A model generated the notes under the pieces. It was not told the DNA's origin. It searched no databases and was given only the letters and a program-made list of their open reading frames with translations. From contig OX328097.1 of assembly GCA_946811185.2 (NCBI GenBank), positions 57,317,063 through 57,381,062 on the forward strand: a stretch of 64,000 bases of DNA, read 5' to 3'. Numbering within the stretch: the stretch's first letter is position 1; each line of letters starts with the position of its first letter. This document shows, piece by piece, positions 1 through 55,421 of this stretch. Position numbers and translations under genes: made by a program. This DNA is from Hippopus hippopus. Lineage: Eukaryota > Mollusca > Bivalvia > Cardiida > Cardiidae.

Positions 1-2600
1 AAGGGATTGAACATAGTAAACATTCTTTGAATTATACTTTGTGGTTATACATTCAGACTGATAACAGATGAATATTGTCTATTTTAGTGTCAATGGTGTA
101 CTTAAAACAATAAGACCAAAACTTTCCTATCTCTTATTACTACACTGAAATGAGTAATTTTTTACTGTTAACATTTTACCGTTTCGCAAATGAAAAAAAA
201 ATCAGACTAATCCTTTTTAAAAGCATTTGCAGACAACAAGTCAGATGAGGCTCAAACAATAGTATTTGTATTTAAAAGGATAGAAAAATGAAGAGAAAAG
301 GGAAAATGCTGGTAACCATCATTTTCTCTATTTCCCATAATTTTTTCAACAGCCTACTTTGTTAGGATTGTTAAAACTTTGGATCATTTTGTATAAGTAA
401 ACTTTCGTAAAATTGAATAGTAAGTTTGAACTTATATTGATGAAAAGGTTGTACTTTTCTATTTTATGTTAAATTGTACAAAACTGCAAATTCACTTCCA
501 ATCAAAATCTATGTAAGCTATTTCATTGACAAAAAAATCTATGCATTAGAAAACTAGATGCTACTCCACATGTCATTGGTTTAATTGGATTTCTATGAAA
601 TACACGCAATCTTCCTTCCTAGGTGTGATTATAAATTAGGAACCTCCTACAAATGACTTTTTTTGTCTTGTAGCCGACCTCTTATATAAACATTATGGCA
701 AATGGAGGAACAGCTTATAACCAGCAATTTCTCCTTTTATCAGATCGGTTTCACAGGTTTTCATCTATCAACGCTTTACTAGATGATATAAATTTTGCCC
801 CCACCAAAATAAAAGATTTCGCAAAATTGAAATTGGCTTGAATGATAGAGATTGTTGTTGAGTTTGTTGAAAACATTGTGGAAACTGAAAAAATGCTGGT
901 TACTTGCTTTTTTTTCTTTCCGAAGGATTATTTGGTTAAAACTATGCTAATTAAATGTATTTACAATATTGTTTTCAAAGAGTCTATAGCATTGGTTTCA
1001 AGGAAAGACAAACACAATTTTTTCTTTTAATAATATTGAAAATGCCCTCATTTGGTAGTTGATCCTTTCACAATAGTGCTTTCAAGAAAAGTCTACTGCA
1101 AGGGTCTAAAACTCACACATATATGGTATTGCCTGAAAAGTTTTTTAACTAAACTTGATTGAAAGTATTCAAAAACAATGAAGCAACATTTGAAAGAGTT
1201 CGTACAGCTGCTTTTGAAGCTACAGCATTTTACTGTCTGATGTTTTCACCACTTTGAGATTTTACTTTGCTCAAAATTTATAAAATGTATAAGCTGAAAA
1301 GCTGAAAAACTAACACATTTCTTCCAAACAAGCTTTGTAAAATTCATTGCTATTGAAGTATGTAATTACAAATTCAATTTTCTGTTTTCAATTCAAATTC
1401 AAAACCGTAAATTCACGTTTATTTCTTATTAAAACCTACTACATGTACAAACAAAACTGACTAGAATCTTTGTTCCTTGTTGAACTACAATGGCTATGCA
1501 CTGCTAACTGTTGTCCTTACAAAGATGAGGACATGTATAATTCCTATTGTGAACAGTAAATATCAAGATCAAATTACATTCTGACCTTGGTCTAGATCTT
1601 CATTATCCAGTATTTTGAAAGTTATTCTAGCCAAAACAACCTTTAAATTGCAGTAATTATGCACTTTCTATATCCTGGAAAAATAAATTTATAAAGCAGA
1701 TGAGGGAAACATGACAACTTTCAAGGCCTAAAATTGAAAACAATTTCTATCAAATATTTTCATACAGAAATCAATCAAATCATCAGTAACTTTTTTACTG
1801 GTTCAAAGACCGACAGCATCAGACAAAAGAGCTAGTACTGTGACAAATCCTTTCCTATTAGCAGCTCACATTTGGCATTAGTAACAGTATTACATACAAC
1901 TGGACATTCAAAATTGTTCCACACATACATTTACTACAATTCTTACCACAGTTTCCTATAACATGGAAAATGACTTAAACATTTGATTTACATTTAAGAA
2001 AACAGAATAAAACACAAATAATGGCAATAATATAACTAACTCTAATTATCAGGATAAAAAGATTGAAGAAACTTTCTTGTTTGCATTTCCCTTCATCACA
2101 GTTCCTTGAATTTCAGGAAAAAATAAATATGAAAGAAATTTTGGAACAGACAAGGGCAAGAAAATTTTATGAAACAAAGATAAACAGCTGATCATGAATT
2201 CCAAATATGTAGTGAAAATGTTCAACATTCATTCAAAGAAATCAGTTGTGCTTAGCAATCTTTCAATTTTTCAAAAGGCAGCCACATATGGACTCCTTTC
2301 ATACATTTTGGTTTTAAACAAATCCATTTCTTCTACTATTAAAGATCTTTTAGATGTATGTTCTGTCAACAGAGTTTATAATAATTAACAGTTCAAAGAA
2401 TGTTTTATTTTTACTATTACATCTCTAAGAGAAGCTAGTTTTCCCAATTTCTTCATAAAAATTGATTTATTATCAATAAATTTATATTTTTAAGAGGTGA
2501 TTTATTTAGTAATTTATCTGAATTCAAGGTTATTTGCTTTAATCTTCACGAAGTCATCTTTGATATTTCAAATAATAGAAATCATTACAGTAATAGTTAC
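1..2600. other. LRRC9 intron sequence with two degraded MITEs
   Basis: No exon could be supported on either strand. The next LRRC9 exon should continue the leucine-rich repeat after the exon ending at 2601, but no LRR-coding segment was recognised here, so it probably lies beyond the left edge. Two decayed copies of the palindromic TTAA MITE are visible at about 270-400 (GGGAAAATGCTGG then the inverted arm) and about 840-1070 (half element). The rest is AT-rich with no structure I can name. Confidence 0.5.
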
Positions 2601-47199
<44,599 letters not shown>

Positions 47200-47309
47200 T
47201 GTTGGTCTGTATGCCTCTCAACTCTTACATAGTTTCACAGACTGTGATGATTAGATAGGCTGTTACATCTCCACCTCATTTTTGTGCTATATGGCTTCCA
47301 GTCTAGATT
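47200..47309 (-). promoter_or_regulatory. LRRC9 5' UTR portion of the start exon, with upstream ORFs
   Basis: An acceptor TTATTTTCAG lies just above 47,309, so this leader is probably the downstream part of a spliced 5' UTR. It contains three upstream ATGs: a 14-codon uORF from 47,279 to a stop at 47,235, and two minimal start-stop elements ATGTAA at 47,268-47,263 and 47,230-47,225. The first 5' UTR exon was not located. Confidence 0.55.
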
Positions 47310-47328
47310 CTGAAAATAATTGATGCAT

Positions 47329-47563
47329 TTAACCACTTGATTACTAAACTATCTCCTTTAATGTTCTTTTTTTTAAGATCCAGAAGATGTTTTTTCAAAA
47401 CATAGTGGAAAAAAAGGAAAAATGCTGCTTAGCAGCATTTTCTTCTTTTCCCGACATCTTTTCTACACTTTCAAAGACAAATTTCATTTAAGAAACATTT
47501 AGTTTGTCCACATATTATGTTTTTCATATAAATATAAAATTTTGTCATCTGGTGAAGAGCTGA
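47329..47563. mobile_element. Palindromic TTAA MITE copy upstream of LRRC9 exon 1 acceptor
   Basis: TTTAACCACTTGATTACTAA to CATCTGGTGAAGAGC, core GGAAAAAAAGGAAAAATGCTG with inverted TAGCAGCATTTTCTTCTTTT. It starts about 19 bp from the acceptor, so the branch point probably lies in it. Confidence 0.75.
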
Positions 47564-47595
47564 CATTTTGACTCTTTGAAAACTATATGGACTAA

Positions 47596-47779
47596 GGTCT
47601 GTATTCACCAACCATTTTTAGTTTCATTCTAAGTCTTATTCTACATTTAAAAAGAAACACAACTTCTGATTGGCTAAACAAAATGGTTTAGCCAATCAGA
47701 AGTTGTTTGCTTTCAGATTTAGAAAATTGTTGAGAATAAGACTAAGAATATTCTTAAGAGTGGTTAGTGAATAGGGACC
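47596..47779. mobile_element. Foldback MITE, GGTCTGTATTCACCAACC family
   Basis: Ends GTCTGTATTCACCAACC and GGTTAGTGAATAGGGACC. Arms TCTAAGTCTTATTCT / AGAATAAGACTAAGAATA; inner perfect arm CAACTTCTGATTGGCTAAAC / GTTTAGCCAATCAGAAGTTG. A related fragment with GGTCCCTACTTACCAACC and ATTGGTTAAAC lies at 13,888-14,030. Confidence 0.85.
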
Positions 47780-47840
47780 CAGATCAATAATTATGAAATA
47801 TTTCAAGTACATCAATTTCAGACAGAATGTGGGACATTAT

Positions 47841-48102
47841 ATGGCTTGCATCACGCGAAAAGGGGCATTCGGACATTTGCGTAAAGTGTCGTCTCGGATC
47901 AGCCTGCGCAGTCCGCGCAGGCTAATCCGAGACAGCACTTTACGATTACATTACATTTCGTTCTTCAGTAGACTTGCCCAAAACAGAAAATTACATAACG
48001 GAAAGTGTCGTTTCGGATTAGCTTGCACAGACTGCGCAGGCTGATCTGAGACAACACTTTACGCAAATGTCCGAATGCCCCTTTTCGCATGTTGCAGGCT
48101 AT
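47841..48102. mobile_element. Palindromic MITE, ATGGCTTGCA family (copy 1)
   Basis: Ends ATGGCTTGCATCACGCGAAA and GCATGTTGCAGGCTAT. The left hairpin GCGTAAAGTGTCGTCTCGGA pairs with TCCGAGACAGCACTTTACG around CCTGCGCAGTCCGCGCAGG. The right hairpin has the same plan. GC-rich against an AT-rich background. Confidence 0.88.
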
Positions 48103-48239
48103 ATTCAATTTCAGATTGCACATTCTACTCACTTCAAACATGTTAACAGTTAGCTAAAAATATCAGGCAAATCTAGGAAGGCAATTATTCATGTAATGGC
48201 ACATGTCTATCAATCCATTCTGAACAATTGTAATATTTA

Positions 48240-50560
48240 CCTACACACTGAAAACAGGATCATATTACAGATATAATTATGTCAGCTCTAAATTAAATAT
48301 TTCAACAAACGATCCTGTAATTTGATGATCCAGAAAAAAAAGTATTTAAGATTGTGAGAAAAGGAGAAATCATTATTTTCTCCCATTTTCACAATGTTTT
48401 CTAGCCTTTAAAAGAAAAATCTCCTTGTTTCAGCTGCTTACAGTGCCTTTAATAAGGACAAGGCCAACATTCTGTTATCTTGTAAAGAGTTAAAAAAGTT
48501 TAATTAGGGTATCTATGACAGCACAGTAATTTACTAACATGTATGATTTTCAATTGATTCAATTTTCAAACCCCTAGAGCTACTTCACAGATAGTTTTGT
48601 ATATTCAAGAAACTTAACAAAAATCAGCAAAAACATTTAATTTTATGCTTTATAATTCTATAAGTGGTTTTCCACCAATTAATTTATTAATGGTCTAGCA
48701 AGTGGATTTTTGCACCCCACTTTCTTTTTTCAAGCAAACCAATGCCCATGGAGGCTATCTAAAGTCAAACAATTAAATAGAAAATGTGACCAAAAATGCC
48801 TATTGGCAAAAACGAATGCCTATAGGCAAAGAAAATATCATCTCAATGATATGGAAAACAAACATGCAAAAAAAATTACAGTGATTTACTGCAATGACTC
48901 ATGTTTCATCAATGTTTCAAAGAAAAGTATCTAAGAGTGAAGTTGAAAAAGTCAATCCACTGGTACTTGGGATTTTAGGGTTAGAGAGAGAGAGAGATGG
49001 AATGAGACATGACAACAGAAAGATAGATAGACAGAAGCAAAAGAAGTCAACAGTTCATCATTTTCTTTACAGAAAAATATTCAAAAAGAACTTGTGCAGT
49101 ATTCAAAGAAAGCTGCCTCTTGTGTAACATAGGAATTTTGCCAAATCAGATAAAGGTAGCCTTCAATCTTATATTGTGAAAAACACTTTTAAATAAGAAG
49201 AGTCTAAACGTAAATTTGACCCTTAAGTTGCTTTTGCAGATACTGAAGAGTGAAATCAGATTACAGAGTGTGGAGTCAGACTTGGGATCCACTCTGTCTG
49301 AAACTTTTAAAAATATTCTTAACCATACAGCCTTGTAAATACCAGGTCTTAAATGTCTGTTTTATTTGTATAGCATACAAAGGGTCAACTCTTGATTGCC
49401 AAATAACATATTTTAGACTCATCCATAAAAATAACAATGGCGGAAGAAATATAAGTGTAGCTCAATGATGGAAATTTATCTGCGAATAGGCAGAAAACAT
49501 TGTGAGAAAAGGAGAATATACCCTGGTTACCAGTATTTTCTCCTTTTCCCATAATATTTTCAAAAACCTTCCTCCTTGGTGTCATTAAAACTTTGGATTA
49601 TTTGGTAAAAGGCTACAATGAAATTAAAAGCTCTACAACTCTACATATAACGTTTTTTACAAATTTGAAATTGTGCCAGCAAACATGACTTAATAAAATG
49701 TGCACTTTAACCTGCTCTCATGTTTCCACTTTTGCCTTAAAATTGATAAACAAGTTTGTACTAATGTTGGTCAAGTGCAACAGATTTCAAGGCTAAAAGT
49801 TTCATGTAAATTGTGTATCTTTATAAATGATCGTTTGAGTCATCTTTGGTGCCTCTTGCAATATTACATCATTCAGGTCACAGTGGCTGCTTAGTTATTC
49901 ATCGGTTTCATGGGTTTTAATGGTATAAATCTGGGGCTTTGAAGTGACTTTCCCAATGACACATTCCAAATAAAAATCCCAGCACATCAGGTAAGGGTCA
50001 AACCTCTGTACTACAAATCTAACATCTTACCCACACAGGAACCTCATATCTAGTGCTCTATACACCTAGATTAACTTTTTGCCCACAAAATTTTACATTT
50101 TATTAAGATGAAAAGCATTTGCAGACATATGAAAGGTAGCTCAAAAGACAGAATGTTTCATTTTTATTATAGAAAATCTACTTACTACCATTTTCTCCTT
50201 TTTCCACAACATTTTCAAAAGCCCTTTTTTTTCCATAGCTTTGTAAAACATTGAATAATTTGGTAAAGGGGTTACAGAAACTTTTATTTCTTTTTTTTTT
50301 CAAAACTACTATTACTTCAGTCATGTCACAGCAGCTATTTCTTACATTGGTATACTGGAATTTTCCTACAGCTGAGGAATTTAAAGTTATTATCATCATC
50401 ATTATTACTATCATTTATATTATCATTATATATAGTGATTTTTCAAAATTGTGTTTAGTCTTTTTTATTGATAAATACATATACATGCTCAAACTTGTAT
50501 AAGTAAAATTTGTAAGTAAACGATATGCCAAAGCAATTGAAAATATAGTTCTAATTGCAC
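48240..50560. other. Region upstream of LRRC9 exon 1 with degraded MITEs
   Basis: No supported exon. Degraded palindromic MITE copies lie at about 48,300-48,495, 49,380-49,612 and 50,060-50,275. There is a short GA run at 48,983 and an ATT/ATC-rich stretch at 50,385-50,450. A non-coding LRRC9 5' exon could be anywhere from here to 53.3 kb. Confidence 0.5.
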
Positions 50561-51690
50561 TTGCTTATCTATGGTCATATCTATGACAATAATTATTTAC
50601 CGGTTTACATGCTTTAATCAAACAATTCATTCAGTGTTTATGAAATAGCTCATCATTGAATAGAGGGACAAAAGACCATCTGTATATATCAAAAGCTATT
50701 AGGTTTCTTTCTTATGGAGGTGCCTTTTTCATGAACTTTCACCTGACTAAATCAGGACTTGAATTTTTTTTAAGATCATCTTGCCCTGTGGGACGAGGGA
50801 ACTGAAAAAATGAGTCTATCTTCCTTTGGATTTACTAAATTAACAGAAAGACAAAATGGAAATGACTAAAACAAGGACAAAAGGCAGCAACCAAAAGACT
50901 GATTTTTGACACCAAAAAATTATAAGACTAATAAATGTATGGGTAACACTTTATTTCATTATTTGAAAACTATCAATGGGAACAAATAATTGTTACATTC
51001 TTTTATATCAGTCATATTTTAGACATGCACTGAATATCATACCCAAATATCTGAAATTTATACAAAACCCAGATATACATCTGAATCATTTGTGGGTTTA
51101 CCTGAAAAGCTTCTATGCATAACAGCTGATCATAATGTACATGTGCAAATTTTCAACCATACTTGAATCATGAGAAAAACTGTCTCTGCAGATGTTCTAG
51201 GGATCGCCTAAAACACAGTACCAACTGATATGATATGGAATTAAAATATGCTATTTCATGGAACAAGACAATGATCCGATACAGTATTATACAGAGTAAA
51301 AAAAACCAAACAAACAGACATAGATCTATCTAGTATTTTTAAGTATATCAAAACATATTTTCTTGGAATATTTCTCCTTACTCACAAGCAATACTTGTTG
51401 CAGTGAACCCCCGTCTTTGGCAGACTGATAGAAGATTTGTATAAATGGTGCCTTATGTTTTGTAAAAATCAAGCTGTATAGCCAGAGTTGAAAATTAAAA
51501 TTCCTTGATGTCTGGAAAATGTAGATGAACAATGGACATTGCTACAACTATAATTGTTCCGTTGAGCCATCCAAAATGACTGAGAATTAGATTTCAATCA
51601 AGGAAGTTTAAAATTTCGAGTAAATCCTTTTGTCCACAGGACTCCACAGCTCTCTGATGTATAGTAAATCAAGGGAGAACATTGTACCTG
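50560..51690. other. Nothing recognised
   Basis: AT-rich sequence with no coding potential, inverted arms or repeat family that I can identify. Confidence 0.4.
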
Positions 51691-51694
51691 ACAC

Positions 51695-51945
51695 TTGTAT
51701 CATAGCTTTACCAACTGAGCTAGCAGGGCAACTGGTCGTGAGTTTACACACCCCCCCTTGATTTTCTGGGAGTCACCAACAACCCCCAGTCCCCACAGAC
51801 TGCAAGTGCTGCCTACGTGCACTCGCCAGTTGACCTTGTCGCCATTATAGTAAATCAATAGAAAAGAGTGTGCCAGACATGGGACTCGAACCCACGACAC
51901 CCGGAACACTAGTGCCGCAATTCTACTAACTGAGCTAGCAGGGCA
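51695..51945 (-). mobile_element. tRNA-derived SINE with two tRNA-like heads
   Basis: On the minus strand the head GCCCTGCTAGCTCAGTTAG has box A TAGCTCAGTTAG (51,937-51,926) and a perfect box B GGTTCGAGTCC (51,892-51,882). The body has GCGACAAGGTCAACTGGCGA. A second head GCCCTGCTAGCTCAGTTGG follows at about 51,730. The acceptor-stem halves pair poorly, so this is a SINE or dimer, not a working tRNA gene. Confidence 0.75.
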
Positions 51946-51959
51946 AGTCTACCCAATGC

Positions 51960-53140
51960 CAACCACAACAGCTGTATTCCACATCACGAGCAAGTGAGCT
52001 GTTAATTATAAATGGGTGACTTCCTTATCTTGGGACTGTCCTGTATCGTCTTGTTTTAGTCCTGTATTGTTATCTACCTATATCTCAGCATCTGGCTCAG
52101 TATTCACCTGATAATCACTAGGTCTAAGTGCTTTTATACCTGCCTTTGCTTTTCTCGAGTATTCTGTGGAAGAACATGCAGTCTGATCTTGGATCTACAC
52201 CGTCCGATAAAGGGTATTTTTTCCAAAAATAACTTTGAAATAGCAATATTTAGAATTTTACATCAGACTTGAAGGTACCATTTAACTAATTCAGTAGGAT
52301 AAGGGTTAACATTTTCTTGTGACAAAGACGTTTTCTTTTTTCTTACATGTATGAAATATGCGTCTATCTCGGCCTGAGCCATTTTATATAATAACGTTAT
52401 AGAAACAATTATGATGTAACAATGCAAGAAATATCGCATTGTTAAAAAAGCATTTCTGATTAATAGAGCCAGCACTACCCTGTGTGCTATTCTGTATCGT
52501 ATCCAGTTCCGCAAAATAGTATATTTCTGTTCCGTATTGTATTGGACGGTTCTGTGTTTTAGTCGACCTCATTGTGTTATGTGGCTCAAGCACATGATGC
52601 AATTGTTACTGTTTACTGCACAAACTGGTGGGAAAACAGTTGAACTTATCCCCAGACCGAACTATTCTAGAGTTGTCCATACTGACAGCATTTGTAGACA
52701 GCAAACTAAATGTGGTTTAAGATTATATTCATCTTTGAAAAGTTAGGAGACAGTGTGAGAACAGGAGAAAATACTATCACAGTGTTTTAAATGGCTTTTA
52801 GGACACTCAATATGGTTAAAAAATGTGATTGTTTCGTTAGATGGTTTTTAGTAAATTAAAAAAAATAGCTAACAGTTGCGTTGTTATCCCTATCTATATA
52901 TTACTAAATGGCACTATGCACACGGTAGTCCAGTAGCCTGAGTACTGCAGTTGGGATGTAGCCAACATGAAAAGTGGTGTCAATATTTTCGAGGAAAACG
53001 CTTACAATTGCATGGTGATCTTATCATAATTTCTTTAAAACAGATTCTGTGCTTTGTTGATTTTGATTTGCAAAAATCTTGATAGAAGGCATTGCAGATT
53101 TAACTTAAAAATCAATCAATTTCAAAGTAATCACCTTCTG
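51960..53140. other. Intergenic sequence, one MITE fragment
   Basis: No exon supported. A half palindromic MITE lies at about 52,650-52,790 (CATACTGACAGCATTTGTAG, then GAGAACAGGAGAAAATACT). The rest shows no recognisable repeat. Confidence 0.45.
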
Positions 53141-53149
53141 CGATTCTAG

Positions 53150-53605
53150 GATGTTTATCATTTCGCAGTATCCGCCATATTGAAGCCGAATTAGAGTATT
53201 TCATTGGTCCATTTTACCATGTGGTACAGGTTGTTTCCATAGATATGACCCTGGACAGACAGGTGCTTGTTAAGCGCCTTTACGAGCAACTTCATCAAAA
53301 TGGCAGCCCCTACATATGAGAACGTGAACTCAAACTAGCCAATGTCAATCGACGTAAATCATCAAGAACATAACATTTCAAAGGACTGTAAGCAAAGCTC
53401 GACTGAAAATATTCACCCCTGTCAACTTCAGGCACTGTTTAAACTGAGAGACGTTTTCTTATTCCTCATGTTCATGGTCGGTTCACAGGAACCCAAATGT
53501 CAAGTGTGCAAAGTACGTTGGTAGCCGACGGTGGCACTAGCGACGTAACACGGTCCTCCACATTATTGTTCTCGGCCGACATAAAGCGAGACAGACCTTG
53601 TTTTC
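53150..53605. promoter_or_regulatory. Candidate promoter and non-coding exon 1 of BCS1L, possibly shared with LRRC9
   Basis: More CpG-rich than its surroundings. It holds YY1-like motifs: AATATGGCGG on the minus strand at 53,172-53,181 and AAAATGGCAGCC at 53,297-53,308. YY1 sites are common near start sites of nuclear genes for mitochondrial proteins. A consensus donor TTTTC|GTAAGT at 53,606 could join this leader to the acceptor at 54,668. The start site and use by LRRC9 are inferred, not seen. Confidence 0.45.
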
Positions 53606-53949
53606 GTAAGTCTTAAGATCAGTCGGAAATGACAAAAAGCATTTGTACAAAAATGTTACAATAAAGCCAGACTATTTCAAACTTTCCAGCATTTAGATCT
53701 ATAACTCATGTTCAACTTGTAAAATATTTAATTCATTAGCTTTATCTGATAAATGGTTTTGTCGACCAACCTTTTTTCAAGGAGTACTTAATTTCAAACC
53801 TGCAATAATATCTTTAGTTTTTTTTTTTTAGCAAACTGAGAAGTGAATGACCTCAGATTTTTGTGTGAACCACTAATATGAATGTAATTTCATGTAATAA
53901 TATAACGAAAGAACTTCTAGAAAAGTTTTTATTGTCTTGTTTAGAGGTT

Positions 53950-54238
53950 ACACTTTCCCAGTCTATGCAGAGTTTTAATGATCCTTCCACAGAAAAAACC
54001 TGACTATTTTCACCTTTGAAAGGCAACTTCCATAATTTGAGCCATACCCAGTTTGTTGTCTGCGAATGCTTTCAGTTTAGATAAGGCTGAAAACTTACAA
54101 AAAGAAAAATGAAGCAAAAGGGAAAGTTGCTCTTTAATGAATATTTTTTTTCCCTTAGCTACACTGGCTGCAATTGCAACAGTGGTATGACAGGAAAAGT
54201 CATCTGCAGGAGGTAATGACTGATTATAATACATCCTC
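53950..54238. repeat. Degraded palindromic MITE
   Basis: The pieces TTAATGATCCTTCCACAG, TTTGTTGTCTGCGAATGC and TAATACATCCTCCTTACC suggest an old, broken copy in BCS1L intron 1. Confidence 0.5.
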
Positions 54239-54647
54239 CTTACCACCCAACAAAATTTTAGACCAGTTCAAATTCAAACCATTTCCAGTCTCAAAAAAAG
54301 GAATATGCATCTGAAAGGTAAGAAAACATTGTGGGAAAAGGAGAAGATGCTGGCTACCACCATTTTCTCCTTTTCCCACGATGTTTTCAAACGCCTTGTC
54401 TGTCAGGGTCTTTAAAACTCGGGAACTTTGTGTAAATGGTTAGCCCCAACAAACCTAAAGAGAACGGTTTTGAAAACATTGTGGGAAAAGGAGAATTGCT
54501 ATTCAATAGCATTTGTTCCTTTTTCCTCAATGTTTTCTACTTTTTCAAAGACAAGTTCTAACATGTGTGCCACATTTGAATGGTGTCTGCAAGCCTTTTC
54601 ATTAATTTTGGCCAAGTCTGAAATTTTTTTGTCAGATAAAGGCTTAA
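54239..54647. mobile_element. Two adjoining palindromic TTAA MITEs in BCS1L intron 1
   Basis: Copy A runs about 54,239-54,442 (CTTACCACCCAACAAAATTT to TTTGTGTAAATGGTTA) and copy B about 54,440-54,647 (TTAGCCCCAACAAACC to CAGATAAAGGCTTAA). They are in opposite orientation and share the junction. Copy B ends 22 bp before the BCS1L exon 2 acceptor. Confidence 0.78.
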
Positions 54648-54668
54648 TGATTTTTTTGCTTTTTTCAG

Positions 54669-55421
54669 AACTTGAGTAAACTAAAACAATGGGACTAAGT
54701 ACATTTATTGAATCTTTGAAAGACAATCCATACTTCGGAGCAGGAGCAGGTCTGTTTGGAGTGGGTGTGGCTACAGCAGTGGGACGCAAGGCAGCTAAAG
54801 TTGGACTCATTCTGTTTCGAAGACATTACATGATCACTCTCGAAGTGGCAAGTAAAGACAAGAGCTACGAGTGGCTTCTACAGTGGATCTCAGTGTATGG
54901 GACTAAAACTCAACATCTTGGTGTTGAAACATCCTTTCATCAGTCTCATGCAGGCAAAATTTCTACGCATTTTGAATTTGTTCCTAGTGTTGGTAGTCAC
55001 TTTTTTCGATACAAAAATTATTGGATAAGAGTAGATAGAACTAGAGAAAAACAAATGGTGGACTTTAACAAGGCAATGCCTTTTGAAACTGTAACTCTGA
55101 CTTCATTTGGGCGGAATAGGGACATTTATTTTGAAATTTTAGAAGAAGCACGACAAATGGCTTTACAAAAGCAGGAAGGAAGAACTGTTATGTACACTGC
55201 CATTGGACCTGAATGGAGACCATTTGGGTTTCCAAGGAGAAAGAGACCCATTACTTCAGTTGTGCTTGATAAAAATGTGTCTGAATATATAGTTAAAGAT
55301 ATAAAAGAATTTATTGAAAATCCAAACTGGTATTTTGATAGAGGAATACCTTATAGACGAGGATATTTACTGTACGGTCCACCAGGGTGTGGGAAAAGCA
55401 GCTATATTAATGCCTTAGCTG
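54669..55421 (+). CDS. BCS1L: BCS1L exon 2 (20 nt 5' UTR and first coding exon)
   Basis: Acceptor TGCTTTTTTCAG before 54,669, ATG at 54,689 in a strong context (ACAATGG), donor GCTG|GTAAGT at 55,422, ending phase 1. Encodes residues 1-244: a glycine-rich membrane segment (about 14-33), the BCS1-specific domain (motifs [17 protein letters not shown]-like [26 protein letters not shown]), and Walker A GPPGCGKS at residues 230-237 ([20 protein letters not shown]). Reading through the donor adds only a few codons before a stop, which supports splicing here. Confidence 0.98.

Noticed and set aside
1..2600. Next LRRC9 exon or gene end
   Set aside because: Scanning the minus strand for an LRR segment with proper splice sites and phase 0 gave nothing convincing.
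51872..51945. Functional tRNA gene on the minus strand
   Set aside because: Boxes A and B are good but the acceptor stem pairs poorly and SINE body sequence follows; treated as a SINE head.
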